64,000 bases of DNA, from contig CAVSDH010000010.1 in NCBI GenBank assembly GCA_963726765.1, positions 62,001 through 126,000 on the forward strand, written 5' to 3'. The notes under the pieces are model-generated. The model worked only from the letters and a program-made list of their open reading frames with translations, did no database searches and was not told where the DNA came from. This document shows positions 36,973 through 45,627 of this stretch, one piece after another; position 1 is the stretch's first letter; each line of letters begins with the position of its first letter. The position numbers and the translations under genes are program-made. This stretch comes from CAIWHR01 sp963726765. Its GTDB lineage: Bacteria; Pseudomonadota; Gammaproteobacteria; Burkholderiales; Casimicrobiaceae.

Positions 36973-37614
36973 TCATCGGCGGTCGTCCAGCGCGAGCTTC
37001 GCGGCGATCGCCACGAAGACGCCCGCCAATACCCAGCGCTGGGCGGCCCCCCACAACGGGCGCTCGGAAAGCCAGCGCGCGACAAACGCCGCCGCCAGCA
37101 CGAACAGCGTGTCGCCGATCACGGCAATCACGATCTGCGTCGCCCCCAGCACGAGCGACTGCCCGAGAACGCTGCCGCGCGCCGGATCGACGAACTGCGG
37201 AAAGAGCGCCAGGTAGAACAGCGCGACCTTCGGATTGAGGATGCTCGTGACGATGCCCATCCGGAAGAGTTTTGCCGGCGGCGCGGCCGGCAGAGTTCGT
37301 GGCGCGAACAGACCGCCACTGCCCGCACGCACCGAGTCCCAGGCGAGATAGACGAGATACGCCGCGCCGGCCCAGCGCAGCGCGTCGTAGGCAACCGGAA
37401 CGGCGAGGAACACCGCGGACAGGCCGAGGGAGGCGGCGAGGATGTGCACGACGAAGCCGGTGGTCGTGCCTGCCAGCGAAACGAGCCCGGCCATCCTGCC
37501 CTGGCAAAGCGTGCGCGAGACGAGGTAGAGCAGGTTCGGCCCCGGCGTGAGCACGAGCAGCACGCTGGCGGCGACGAAGAGCAGGAAATTCTCGAGCGAG
37601 GGCATCCCGTTCAC
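36973..37614 (-). CDS. LysE family amino-acid exporter/translocator
   Basis: A 213-residue membrane protein with six helices and the LysE/RhtB signature VLTPGPNLLYLVSRTLCQGR near the N-terminus. GIVTSILNPKVALFYLALFP lies in the middle and is also typical. It could export an amino acid during branched-chain catabolism; the substrate is not evident. The GTG at 37614 overlaps the SDR stop (GTGA). An ATG at 37605 is also possible. Confidence 0.9.
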   Translation of the reverse strand: MNGMPSLENFLLFVAASVLLVLTPGPNLLYLVSRTLCQGRMAGLVSLAGTTTGFVVHILAASLGLSAVFLAVPVAYDALRWAGAAYLVYLAWDSVRAGSGGLFAPRTLPAAPPAKLFRMGIVTSILNPKVALFYLALFPQFVDPARGSVLGQSLVLGATQIVIAVIGDTLFVLAAAFVARWLSERPLWGAAQRWVLAGVFVAIAAKLALDDRR

Positions 37615-38282
37615 CAGACGATGGCAGCCTCGGCATGATCGACGAAGCGCCCGCTGTCGGCCAATCCCGTGCGTTCGATCGCGATGCGCATGCCGGCGAC
37701 ACTCGTGATGACGTCAAGGTCCGCCTGCGCGCCGCCCATGTCGGTCTTCACCCACCCGGGCGAGAGTACGACGACGATCACCCGGCGCTGCGCCAACTCG
37801 AACGAGGCCGCGCGCGCGACGGAATTGAGCGCGGCCTTGCTCGCACGGTAGAGCGCGCTCTGGCCGTTCGCGGTGCAGCCCAGGCTGCCCATCCTGCTCG
37901 AGATGGCGGCGATCCGCCCGCCTTCTGCGATTCGGTCGGCGAGCGCGGCGAACAGGCGCATGGGTCCGAAAACATTGGTTCGCATCACCGCATCGAAATC
38001 GTCGGCGTCCGTCGGGTCGAGCACCGGTGTGCGGCGTCCGGCGGTGCCGGCATTGAGGATCGCGAGGTCAAGCGAGTGCAATGGAATTCCCGCCGCGACG
38101 GCGTCTATCGCCGCCGCATCCGTCATATCGAGAAGCGACGTCGCGCAACCGATCGCGCGGAGGACCGACATGGCTTCGGCGTTCCGGCAGGTGGCGACCA
38201 CATCCCATCCGGATGCCCGGTACTGACGCGCGAATTCGAGGCCGATTCCGCGGCCGGCTCCGGTGACGAGTACGCGCGGCAT
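37611..38282 (-). CDS. Short-chain dehydrogenase/reductase
   Basis: A 223-residue classical SDR. VLVTGAGRGIGLEFARQY is the cofactor loop, LDLAILNAGTAG the NAG motif, and ALYRASKAALN the catalytic YxxxK. The arrangement resembles C-factor-like carbonyl reductases, and the substrate is unknown. It starts about 12 bp after the thiolase and is followed by lysE through an overlap. Confidence 0.9.
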   Translation of the reverse strand: MPRVLVTGAGRGIGLEFARQYRASGWDVVATCRNAEAMSVLRAIGCATSLLDMTDAAAIDAVAAGIPLHSLDLAILNAGTAGRRTPVLDPTDADDFDAVMRTNVFGPMRLFAALADRIAEGGRIAAISSRMGSLGCTANGQSALYRASKAALNSVARAASFELAQRRVIVVVLSPGWVKTDMGGAQADLDVITSVAGMRIAIERTGLADSGRFVDHAEAAIVW

Positions 38283-38293
38283 CGTGACCCTCT

Positions 38294-39478
38294 TCAGCAG
38301 AGCTCGATCGCCATTGCGGTCGCCTCGCCGCCGCCGATGCACAACGCAGCCACGCCTCGCTTCATTGCTTGCTTGCGCATTGCCCCGATCAGCGTGACCA
38401 ATATTCGCGCACCGGACGCGCCGATCGGATGCCCGAGCGCGCAGGCGCCGCCGTGGACGTTGACCCGGTCGTGCGGGATCGCGTGGTCCTTCATCGCCGC
38501 CATGGTCACGACGGCGAAAGCTTCGTTGATCTCGTACAGGTCGACCTCCTTCGATGTCCAGCCAGCCGCGGACAGTACCTTGGCGATCGCACCGACCGGT
38601 GCCGTCGTGAACAGCGCCGGCTCCTGCGCGTGCGTCGCGTGCGCGAGGATGACGGCGAGCGGCTTCAGGCCGCGCTTCTCCGCCGTCGAGCGCCGCATCA
38701 GGACGAGCGCCGCCGCGCCGTCGGAGATCGAGCTCGAATTGGCAGCCGTCACTGTGCCGTCCTTGCGAAACGCCGGCTTCAACGTCGGGATCTTTTCGGG
38801 CGACGCTTTCGCCGGCTGCTCGTCGTTGGCGATGACGAGATCCCCCTTGCGGCCCGAAACCGTGACCGGCGCGATCTCCCACGCAAACGTCCCGTCGTTG
38901 TTCGCGGCGAGCGCCCGCGACAGCGACGTGAGCGCGAAGGCGTCCTGCGCTTCGCGCGTGAACGCGTACGTTCCCGCGCACTCCTCGGCGAAGGTTCCCA
39001 TCAGCCGGCCCTTCTCGTAGGCATCCTCGAGGCCGTCCATGAACATGTGATCGACCACTGTCTGGTGGCCCATCCGGTACCCGGACCTCGCCTTCGGCAG
39101 CAGATACGGCGAGTTGGTCATCGACTCCATGCCGCCCGCCACCATGATGTCGTTGGTGCCCGCCGCGATCAGGTCATGCGCCAGCATCGCCGCCTTCATT
39201 GCGGAGCCGCACATCTTGTTGACGGTGGTGCAGCCGGTCGAGAGCGGCAAGCCGGCCTTGATCGACGCCTGCCGTGCAGGCGCCTGGCCCTGTCCTGCCG
39301 GCAGCACGTTGCCCATGATCACTTCCTGCACGTCGCCGGGCGCGATGGCGGCACGGGCGACCGCTGCCTTGATGGCGACGGCCCCGAGATCGCTCGCCGC
39401 GAGCGACACGAAGTCGCCCATGAATCCGCCCATCGGTGTTCTCGCCGCCCCTACGATGACGATCGGATCGTTCAGCAT
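38294..39478 (-). CDS. atoB: Acetyl-CoA C-acetyltransferase (thiolase)
   Basis: A biosynthetic/degradative thiolase of 394 residues. The nucleophile is in TTVNKMCGSAMKAAMLA. The other catalytic residues lie in NVHGGACALGHPIGASGARI and AALCIGGGEATAMAIEL. It can split acetoacetyl-CoA, the downstream product of leucine breakdown, or condense acetyl-CoA for PHA synthesis. The start at 39478 (MLNDPIVIVGAARTPMGGF) is clear. Confidence 0.95.
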   Translation of the reverse strand: MLNDPIVIVGAARTPMGGFMGDFVSLAASDLGAVAIKAAVARAAIAPGDVQEVIMGNVLPAGQGQAPARQASIKAGLPLSTGCTTVNKMCGSAMKAAMLAHDLIAAGTNDIMVAGGMESMTNSPYLLPKARSGYRMGHQTVVDHMFMDGLEDAYEKGRLMGTFAEECAGTYAFTREAQDAFALTSLSRALAANNDGTFAWEIAPVTVSGRKGDLVIANDEQPAKASPEKIPTLKPAFRKDGTVTAANSSSISDGAAALVLMRRSTAEKRGLKPLAVILAHATHAQEPALFTTAPVGAIAKVLSAAGWTSKEVDLYEINEAFAVVTMAAMKDHAIPHDRVNVHGGACALGHPIGASGARILVTLIGAMRKQAMKRGVAALCIGGGEATAMAIELC

Positions 39479-39494
39479 TCTTGGTATCCCTTTT

Positions 39495-39704
39495 TCATTC
39501 GGCGGCAGGCGGCGCCGCATTCTCGCGCGCAACGCGCCGCGGCCGCGGCACAAGCTCGCCTCCGCAGTTCGGACAGATGCCCGCCATCGCCTCCGTGCAG
39601 CGGGCGCAAAACGTGCACTCGTAGCTGCAGATGCGGGCGTCGGCCGCCGACGGCGGCAGCGTCGCCGCGCACTTCTCGCAAGCCGGCTTCAGCGCCAGTC
39701 CCAT
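39495..39704 (-). CDS. DUF1272 domain-containing zinc-ribbon-like protein
   Basis: A 69-residue protein with four cysteine pairs: CEKC (9-12), CSYEC, CARC and CPNC. The segment ARICSYECTFCARCTEAMAG is the DUF1272 signature. It probably binds zinc, and its role is unknown. Such genes recur next to acyl-CoA dehydrogenase genes. It starts 1 bp after the ivd stop. Confidence 0.87.
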   Translation of the reverse strand: MGLALKPACEKCAATLPPSAADARICSYECTFCARCTEAMAGICPNCGGELVPRPRRVARENAAPPAAE

Positions 39705-39705
39705 T

Positions 39706-40884
39706 TCACTTCGTCTCGTTGAAGAGCTCGCGGCCGACCAGCATCCGGCGGATCTCCGAGGTGCCGGCGCCGATCTCGTAGAGCTTGGCGTCGCGCCACA
39801 GCCGTCCGGTCGCGTAGTCGTTGATGTAGCCGTTGCCGCCCAGCGCCTGGATCGCTTCGCCGGCCATCCACGTGGCCTTTTCCGACGCGTAGAGAATCGC
39901 GCCGGCGGCGTCCTTGCGCGCGGAGCGGCCCGAAAGCCCGCCGCGGTCGAGCGCCTGGCCGACGGCATAGACGTAGGCACGGCACGCGTTCATCGTCGTG
40001 TACATGTCCGCGAGCTTGCCCTGCATCAGCTGGAACTCGCCGATCGGCTGCCCGAACTGCGAACGCTCATGCACGTACGGCAGCACGATGTCCATGCACG
40101 CCGCCATGATGCCGAGCGGGCCGCCGGCCAATACCGCGCGCTCGTAATCGAGGCCGCTCATCAGCACGTTGACGCCCTGCCCTTCCGCACCGAGAACGTT
40201 CTCGGAGGGGACCGCGCAATCCTGGAAGACGAGCTCGCAGGTGTTCGAGCCGCGCATCCCGAGCTTGTCGAGCTTCTGTGCGGTCGAGAATCCCGGCACG
40301 CCCTTCTCGATCAGGAAAGCCGTGATTCCGCGCGGGCCGGCAGCGGGATCCGTCTTGGCATAGACGACGAGCGTGTCGGCGTCCGGGCCGTTGGTGATCC
40401 ACATCTTGCTGCCGTTGAGAACGTATCGGTCGCCCTTGCGCTCGGCCTTGAGGCGCATCGACACGACGTCGGAGCCCGATCCCGGCTCGCTCATCGCCAG
40501 CGCACCGACGTGCTCGCCCGAGACGAGCTTCGGCAGATACTTCCGCTTCTGCGCATCGCTGCCGTTGCGGCGGATCTGGTTGACGCAAAGGTTCGAATGC
40601 GCGCCATAGGACAAGCCGACGGAAGCCGACGCGCGGCTTATCTCCTCCATGGCGACGATGTGCGCGAGGTAGCCCATCGCGGTCCCGCCGTAAGCGTCGT
40701 CGACGGTGATGCCGAGGAGACCGAGATCGCCCATCTTTCGCCAGAGGTCCATCGGAAAATGATTCGTGCGGTCGATGTCCGCGGCGCGCGGCGCGATCTC
40801 GTCGGCGGCGAACTGCCGCACGGTGTCGCGCAGCATGTCGATCGTCTCGCCGTGATGAAAGTCGAGTGCCGGCAATGTCAGCAT
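39706..40884 (-). CDS. ivd: Isovaleryl-CoA dehydrogenase
   Basis: A 392-residue flavoprotein that oxidises isovaleryl-CoA to 3-methylcrotonyl-CoA, the committed step of the leucine branch. SEPGSGSDVVSMRLKAER and NGSKMWITNGPDADTLVVYA are the usual contacts. The catalytic Glu lies in SGLDYERAVLAGGPLG, the isovaleryl-specific position. The canonical acyl-CoA dehydrogenase base is replaced in EIGAGTSEIRR. This separates it from the second dehydrogenase of the operon. Confidence 0.95.
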   Translation of the reverse strand: MLTLPALDFHHGETIDMLRDTVRQFAADEIAPRAADIDRTNHFPMDLWRKMGDLGLLGITVDDAYGGTAMGYLAHIVAMEEISRASASVGLSYGAHSNLCVNQIRRNGSDAQKRKYLPKLVSGEHVGALAMSEPGSGSDVVSMRLKAERKGDRYVLNGSKMWITNGPDADTLVVYAKTDPAAGPRGITAFLIEKGVPGFSTAQKLDKLGMRGSNTCELVFQDCAVPSENVLGAEGQGVNVLMSGLDYERAVLAGGPLGIMAACMDIVLPYVHERSQFGQPIGEFQLMQGKLADMYTTMNACRAYVYAVGQALDRGGLSGRSARKDAAGAILYASEKATWMAGEAIQALGGNGYINDYATGRLWRDAKLYEIGAGTSEIRRMLVGRELFNETK

Positions 40885-40915
40885 GGTCGTTCCTCGGTCC
40901 CGGACATCGTATCGA

Positions 40916-41395
40916 TTACGCGTCCATTTTTCCGTGCATGACCATCAGCGTCTGTTGCATGATCGCGACCAGCGTGCGCTTGCCGCCCTCTTCGGCGTGC
41001 ACTTCGCCGCGTGTGATGACGAGCGTCCGGCCCGGCTTGACGACGGTGCCTTCGGCGACCAGTCGCTCGCCCTTCGCCGGCGCGAGCAGGTTGAGCTTGT
41101 ATTCGACGGTCAGGACCGATGCGCCCACCGGGAACAGCGTGTACCCCGCGTATCCGCCGGCGGTATCGACGATCGCGGCCACGATGCCGGCGTGAACGTA
41201 GCCGTGTTGCTGGGCGAGCTCGGCGCGGGGGACGAGCGAGATCGTGCACTCGCCGGGCGCTACGTATTCCAGCTTCGCGCCGATCGTCCGCATCGCCCCC
41301 TGTCGCGCAAAGCTTTCGCGTATCCTCGCTTCGAAATCCGGATCGGACGGCGTCCAATGCGGGCGAGACGCGGTGGCGTGAGCAGCTGGATCCAC
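40916..41395 (-). CDS. PaaI-family hotdog-fold thioesterase
   Basis: A 159-residue hotdog protein. QQHGYVHAGIVAAIVDTAGG is the hydrolase active-site helix with the HGG-like motif. SVLTVEYKLNLLAPAKGERL and RTLVITRGEVHAEEGGKRTL follow. It probably releases CoA from stalled acyl-CoA intermediates. It is the first gene after the LiuR operator and promoter. Confidence 0.88.
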   Translation of the reverse strand: MDPAAHATASRPHWTPSDPDFEARIRESFARQGAMRTIGAKLEYVAPGECTISLVPRAELAQQHGYVHAGIVAAIVDTAGGYAGYTLFPVGASVLTVEYKLNLLAPAKGERLVAEGTVVKPGRTLVITRGEVHAEEGGKRTLVAIMQQTLMVMHGKMDA

Positions 41396-41455
41396 GTTCG
41401 GAATACCGGTGAGGTGCGCGGGTCGGAGAGGCGCGAGTTTCGCAGCAGGTCGACG

Positions 41456-41484
41456 ACTCTACATGACGTTTACGTAAACGTCAA
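41456..41484 (-). promoter_or_regulatory. liu operon promoter, sigma70-like
   Basis: Read on the minus strand: TTGACG (41484-41479), a 17-bp spacer, then TAGAGT (41461-41456). Both boxes fit sigma70 well and the spacing is ideal. Transcription would start near 41449, about 54 nt before the thioesterase ATG. The LiuR palindrome occupies the last five bases of the -35 box and most of the spacer. Confidence 0.75.
41464..41483. promoter_or_regulatory. Probable LiuR operator, perfect 20-bp palindrome
   Basis: TGACGTTTACGTAAACGTCA is its own reverse complement. The core TTTACGTAAA resembles the motif proposed for LiuR (MerR family) from comparative genomics of proteobacterial branched-chain amino acid regulons. 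It lies between the liuR stop and the first structural gene and overlaps the promoter elements, so bound LiuR can control RNA polymerase directly. Confidence 0.85.
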
Positions 41485-41501
41485 TTTGGCCGCCTCGGTG
41501 A

Positions 41502-41966
41502 CTACCGCCCTTCGCGCGCCGACTTGAGCCGCCGGCGGCAGTCCCGTTCCAGCGCGCCGATCTCGACCAGCACGGCGTCGATGTCCTCCCGCTGCTGCAG
41601 GAGCATGGCGCGCCGGTCGGCGAGCATCTGCAGGAACTTGGAGAGCTGCGGACGCTCACTGCCGGTTGCGGCGTAGATGTCGAACAGCTCGCGGATTTCG
41701 GAAAGGGCAAGCCCGAGGCGCTTCCCCCGGAGGATGAGCTTGATCCGCGTGCGTTCCCGCTCGCCATAGACGCGCGTCTGGCCGCGCCTGACCGGCGACA
41801 GCAGGCCCTCGTCCTCATAGAAACGGATCGCGCGCGTCGTCAGCGCGAACTCCTGCGCGAGATCGGAAATCGACCATGTGGGACCGCTCCGATCGGAAGC
41901 CTTCCGCTCGACCGCGCCCCCGGATTCGGGCTTGGAACGGGCGGCGGACGGGTGTGCGGCAGTCAT
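41502..41966 (-). CDS. liuR: MerR family transcriptional regulator LiuR
   Basis: From the ATG at 41966 the protein has 154 residues. The MerR winged HTH reads SISDLAQEFALTTRAIRFYE, then DEGLLSPVRRGQTRVYGERE. The C-terminal half is a dimerisation coiled coil (SKFLQMLADRRAMLLQQRED). There is no cysteine metal site, which fits the acyl-CoA-responsive LiuR group. It lies directly upstream of the operator and operon, on the same strand. A longer frame upstream lacks conserved residues and a ribosome site. Confidence 0.9.
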   Translation of the reverse strand: MTAAHPSAARSKPESGGAVERKASDRSGPTWSISDLAQEFALTTRAIRFYEDEGLLSPVRRGQTRVYGERERTRIKLILRGKRLGLALSEIRELFDIYAATGSERPQLSKFLQMLADRRAMLLQQREDIDAVLVEIGALERDCRRRLKSAREGR

Positions 41967-42178
41967 CGGATGACAACGGGCGCGGCGGCACCACTTCGAC
42001 ACCGCGCAAATCTTCGGCAGACCGGCCGGAAGCGGATCACGATACCATAATCGCTTGACAGACCCCGCGGTTTCCCCGAGGATGTTGCGCTGCACAAAAG
42101 CGGCGCAACCTCCGCTCGCTGCGCATCGATCGCAGCCCCAAGCCGCCGGCACCTTCGCCCGCGTACCGACCTGACGCC
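41967..42178. promoter_or_regulatory. Divergent region between liuR and the MBL hydrolase gene
   Basis: This 212-bp region should carry both promoters. TTGACA (42055-42060) is a perfect -35 on the plus strand, but the hexamer 17 bp downstream (GAGGAT) is a poor -10. No copy of the LiuR palindrome is present here. Confidence 0.35.
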
Positions 42179-43231
42179 ATGACCGCTCCGATGCCCGCCG
42201 TGCTCGACTACCCGTTCGCGGCGCCGCCCGATCCGGGCGAGGTGATCGAGGTCGCGCCCCGGGTGTTCTGGCTGCGGATGCCGCTGCCGTTCGCGCTCGA
42301 CCACATCAATCTCTGGCTGCTCGCCGACGACGACGGATTCACGCTGGTCGACTGCGGTTACGGCGACGGCGCGACGCGCGCGGTCTGGGAACGCCATTTC
42401 GCGACGACGCTCGCCGCGCAGCCGATCCGCCGAATCATCGCCACGCATTGTCACCCCGATCACGTCGGGAACGCGGCGTGGCTTTCCGAGAGGTTCGGTG
42501 CGGCGGTCGCCATGACCCCGGCGGAATATCTGACTGCGCATGCTCTGGCCGGTCAGCACGCTGGCTACGGGCCGATGCCGACCATCCAGTTCTTTCGCCG
42601 GCACGGCATGTCGGCCGAGCACGTCGCGGCGATGGACATGCGCGGCAATCACTACCGCAAAGGCGTGCCCGAATTGCCGGAATCGTTCGAGCGATTGCAG
42701 GACGGCGCCACGCGGAAGGCCGGCGGCACCACGTGGCGCGTGCTCGAAGGCCATGGCCATTCGCCGGAACATGCGTCGCTCCACTCGGCGGAAAGCGGCG
42801 TGCTGATTTCCGGAGACATGCTGTTGCCGAGGATCAGCACCAACGTCAGCGTCTGGGCGCCTGAACCCGATGGCGATCCGCTGGGTGCGTTTCTCGATTC
42901 GATCGCCGCCTTCGAAATGCTGCCCCCAAACACGCTGGTGTTGCCGTCGCACGGATTGCCTTTCCGCGGCATTCCCCTGCGCGTCGCGCAGCTGCGCTCG
43001 CACCACGATGCGCGACTCTCGGAGCTCGCCGAGGCCGTCGACGCCGCGACGTCTCCCGTCAGCGCCGCCGACGTCGTCCCCGTGCTTTTCCGTCGCGAGC
43101 TCGACCTGCAGCAGCGCTATTTCGCGATGGGTGAAGCGATTGCCCATCTCAATCGCCTTTGGCGCGCCGGCCGGATTGCCCGCCGGCTCGCCGCCGACGG
43201 CACCGTACGCTTCGCCGCGGCGAGCATCTGA
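42179..43231 (+). CDS. MBL-fold metallo-hydrolase
   Basis: A 350-residue metallo-beta-lactamase-fold protein. The zinc motif THCHPDH (89-95, with His90, His92, Asp94 and His95) is followed by EGHGHSPEHASLHSAESG and GDMLLPRIS with the later ligands. LPSHGLPFRGIPLRV holds the last His. It resembles glyoxalase II-like and RNase Z-related hydrolases of unknown substrate found beside PHA or acyl-CoA genes. It lies 32 bp upstream of phaC and is probably co-transcribed with it. Confidence 0.9.
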   Translation: MTAPMPAVLDYPFAAPPDPGEVIEVAPRVFWLRMPLPFALDHINLWLLADDDGFTLVDCGYGDGATRAVWERHFATTLAAQPIRRIIATHCHPDHVGNAAWLSERFGAAVAMTPAEYLTAHALAGQHAGYGPMPTIQFFRRHGMSAEHVAAMDMRGNHYRKGVPELPESFERLQDGATRKAGGTTWRVLEGHGHSPEHASLHSAESGVLISGDMLLPRISTNVSVWAPEPDGDPLGAFLDSIAAFEMLPPNTLVLPSHGLPFRGIPLRVAQLRSHHDARLSELAEAVDAATSPVSAADVVPVLFRRELDLQQRYFAMGEAIAHLNRLWRAGRIARRLAADGTVRFAAASI

Positions 43232-43263
43232 TTCGGAAGTCCCAACGCACGAAGGTCACGACC

Positions 43264-45090
43264 ATGTCCGCAGCCCCCAGAAAACCCGCCGCCGGCGAGC
43301 CCGCACCCGCCCCTGCCTTCGACCCTGTCCAATTCGCGCATTCGCTTGTTGCGGCCGCGGACAAGAGCGCCACGCTGATGGGCGAATTCGCCGCAAGCCA
43401 GGCCAAGGGCGGCGGCGCCTCGCTCGTTGCCGACGAGCTCGGCATCGGCAAGGCGTTCATGGAAATGGCGTCGAAGCTGCTCGCGAACCCGTACAAGCTC
43501 GCCGAGACGCAGATGAATCTGTGGGCGGACTACATGAACCTGTGGCACAGCTCGACGCTGAAGCTGCTGGGCGCTCCCACCGAGCCCGTGGCGGCGCCGA
43601 AACAGGGCGACAAGCGCTTTCGGCACGAGGACTGGGAGAACTATTTCCTGTTCGACTACATCAAGCAGGGCTACCTCATCACGGCACGCTGGCTGCACGA
43701 GACCGTGGCAAGCGTGGAGGGCCTCGACGACGCGACGAAAAGGAAGGTGGATTTCTTCACACGCCAGTACATCGACGCACTCGCGCCGTCGAATTTCGCG
43801 CTCACCAATCCCGAGGTGTTCAGAGAGACGATCAAGAGCGGCGGACAGAATCTGGTGCGCGGCCTCAACAACCTGCTGGACGACATCAAGCGCGGCAACG
43901 GCCAGCTCAAGATCTCGATGACGGACACGAAGGCGTTCGAGCTCGGCGTCAACATCGCAACGACGCCGGGCAAGGTGGTCTTCCAGAACGAGCTGATGCA
44001 GCTGATCCAGTACGAACCTTCGACCAAGAAGGTCGCGCAGCGGCCGCTGCTGGTGATCCCGCCCTGGATCAACAAGTACTACATCATGGATCTCCGCGAG
44101 AAGAATTCGCTGATCAAGTGGATGGTCGACCAGGGCATCACCGTGTTCGTGATCTCGTGGGTGAATCCGGATGCGCGGCTCGCGCACAAGGATTTCGAGG
44201 ATTACCTGCGCGAGGGCCCCCTGCTGGCGCTCGATGCCGTTGCGAAGGCGACCGGCGAGACCGAGGTCAATGCGCTCGGCTACTGCCTCGGCGGCACGCT
44301 GCTCGCCGCCACGCTCGCGTACATGGCGGCGAAAAAGGACAAGCGCATCGTCACCGCCACGTTCATGACCTCGCTCGTCGACTTCAGGCGCTCCGGCGAG
44401 CTCGAGGTGTTCATCGACGAGGACCAGGTCACCTCGCTCGAGCGGAAGATGAGCGAACGCGGCTTTCTCGAGGGCGGCGAGATGGCCACGACCTTCAACA
44501 TGCTGCGCGCCAATGACCTCATCTGGTCGTTCGTCATCAACAACTACCTGCTGGGACGCGACCCGTTCCCGTTCGATCTCCTGCACTGGAACCAGGACGC
44601 CACGCGCATGCCGGCAACGATGCACAGCTTCTACCTGCGCAACATGTACATGAAGAACCTGTTGCGCGAGCCCGGCGGCATTACGCTCGCGGGCGTGCCG
44701 ATCGACCTGTCGAAAATCAGCGTGCCGGCGTACTTCGTCTCCGCGATCGAGGACCACATCGCCCCTTGGAAGGCGACCTATTCCGGCCCGCAGCTCGTAT
44801 CCGGAAAGGCGCGCTTCGTGCTGTCGGGCTCCGGGCACATCGCGGGCATGATCAATCCGCCGTCGGCGAACAAGTACGGATTCTGGGTCAACGACAAGAT
44901 TGCGAAGTCCGCCGACGAATGGCTCGCCGGCGCAAAGCAGCACGAGGGATCGTGGTGGGTCGATTGGGCGAAGTGGCTCTCCGCGCATCGCGGCAAGGAT
45001 GTCGCGCCCCGTGTGCCGGGCAGGGGCAAGCTCAAGGTCATCGAAGCCGCTCCCGGCGCCTATGCACGCATTCGCGCCGACGGCAAGTGA
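43264..45090 (+). CDS. phaC: Class I poly(R)-hydroxyalkanoate synthase
   Basis: PhaC polymerises short-chain 3-hydroxyacyl-CoA into PHA at the granule surface. The protein has 608 residues from the ATG at 43264, which has a GAAGG site. The N-terminal domain contains FLFDYIKQGYLITARWL. The catalytic domain has the lipase-like box GYCLGG with nucleophile Cys341, Asp497 in AIEDHIAPW and His525 in GSGHIAGMINPP. PLLVIPPWINKYYIMDL is another family landmark. No phaAB follow, so precursors come from elsewhere. Confidence 0.96.
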   Translation: MSAAPRKPAAGEPAPAPAFDPVQFAHSLVAAADKSATLMGEFAASQAKGGGASLVADELGIGKAFMEMASKLLANPYKLAETQMNLWADYMNLWHSSTLKLLGAPTEPVAAPKQGDKRFRHEDWENYFLFDYIKQGYLITARWLHETVASVEGLDDATKRKVDFFTRQYIDALAPSNFALTNPEVFRETIKSGGQNLVRGLNNLLDDIKRGNGQLKISMTDTKAFELGVNIATTPGKVVFQNELMQLIQYEPSTKKVAQRPLLVIPPWINKYYIMDLREKNSLIKWMVDQGITVFVISWVNPDARLAHKDFEDYLREGPLLALDAVAKATGETEVNALGYCLGGTLLAATLAYMAAKKDKRIVTATFMTSLVDFRRSGELEVFIDEDQVTSLERKMSERGFLEGGEMATTFNMLRANDLIWSFVINNYLLGRDPFPFDLLHWNQDATRMPATMHSFYLRNMYMKNLLREPGGITLAGVPIDLSKISVPAYFVSAIEDHIAPWKATYSGPQLVSGKARFVLSGSGHIAGMINPPSANKYGFWVNDKIAKSADEWLAGAKQHEGSWWVDWAKWLSAHRGKDVAPRVPGRGKLKVIEAAPGAYARIRADGK

Positions 45091-45143
45091 CGTGCAGAGC
45101 GCTTTGCCATAGTGAAACGATAAATCAGGAACGGAGGTATTCC

Positions 45144-45599
45144 ATGAACCGATTCGCATCGCGCCTTGCGCAAGTCGCCATCATCGCGGCGGCAATCGTC
45201 GGCGGTACGACCGCATTTGCACAGGCCCCGGCAGCGTCGCCCGCCGCACCGAAATGCACGGACTGCGGTCTCGTGCAGGCAGTCCGCGTGAACGAGGTGA
45301 AGGGATCGACTTCGGGCGTCGGCATGGTGGCGGGCGGCGTGCTCGGCGGTGTGCTCGGCCACCAGGTCGGGGGCGGCACCGGCAAGACGGTCGCCACGGT
45401 CGCCGGCGCCGCCGGCGGCGCCTTCGTCGGCAACAAGGTCGAACAGAACAGGAACACGAAGTCCCAGTGGTCCGTCGTGATCAAGATGGACGGCGGCCAG
45501 CAGCGCACGTTCGTCTACAGCAGCCAGCCGACCGTGCGCGAAGGCGATCGCGTAAAGCTCGTCGACGGCGGCCGGAGGCTCGCGCTCGTCGCGCCGTAG
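45144..45599 (+). CDS. Glycine-zipper 2TM outer-membrane lipoprotein-like protein
   Basis: The 151-residue protein starts with a signal peptide ending at TTAFAQA. A glycine zipper follows (GMVAGGVLGGVLGHQVGGGT and ATVAGAAGGAFVGNKVEQNR), as in the SlyB/Rick_17kDa family. The end (TVREGDRVKLVDGGRRLALV) is a small beta domain. There is no lipobox cysteine, so it may be soluble or inserted by the zipper alone. A strong GGAGG site precedes the ATG. Confidence 0.87.
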   Translation: MNRFASRLAQVAIIAAAIVGGTTAFAQAPAASPAAPKCTDCGLVQAVRVNEVKGSTSGVGMVAGGVLGGVLGHQVGGGTGKTVATVAGAAGGAFVGNKVEQNRNTKSQWSVVIKMDGGQQRTFVYSSQPTVREGDRVKLVDGGRRLALVAP

Positions 45600-45627
45600 C
45601 GGCGGAAAGGGGACGCCGCGCGCAATA

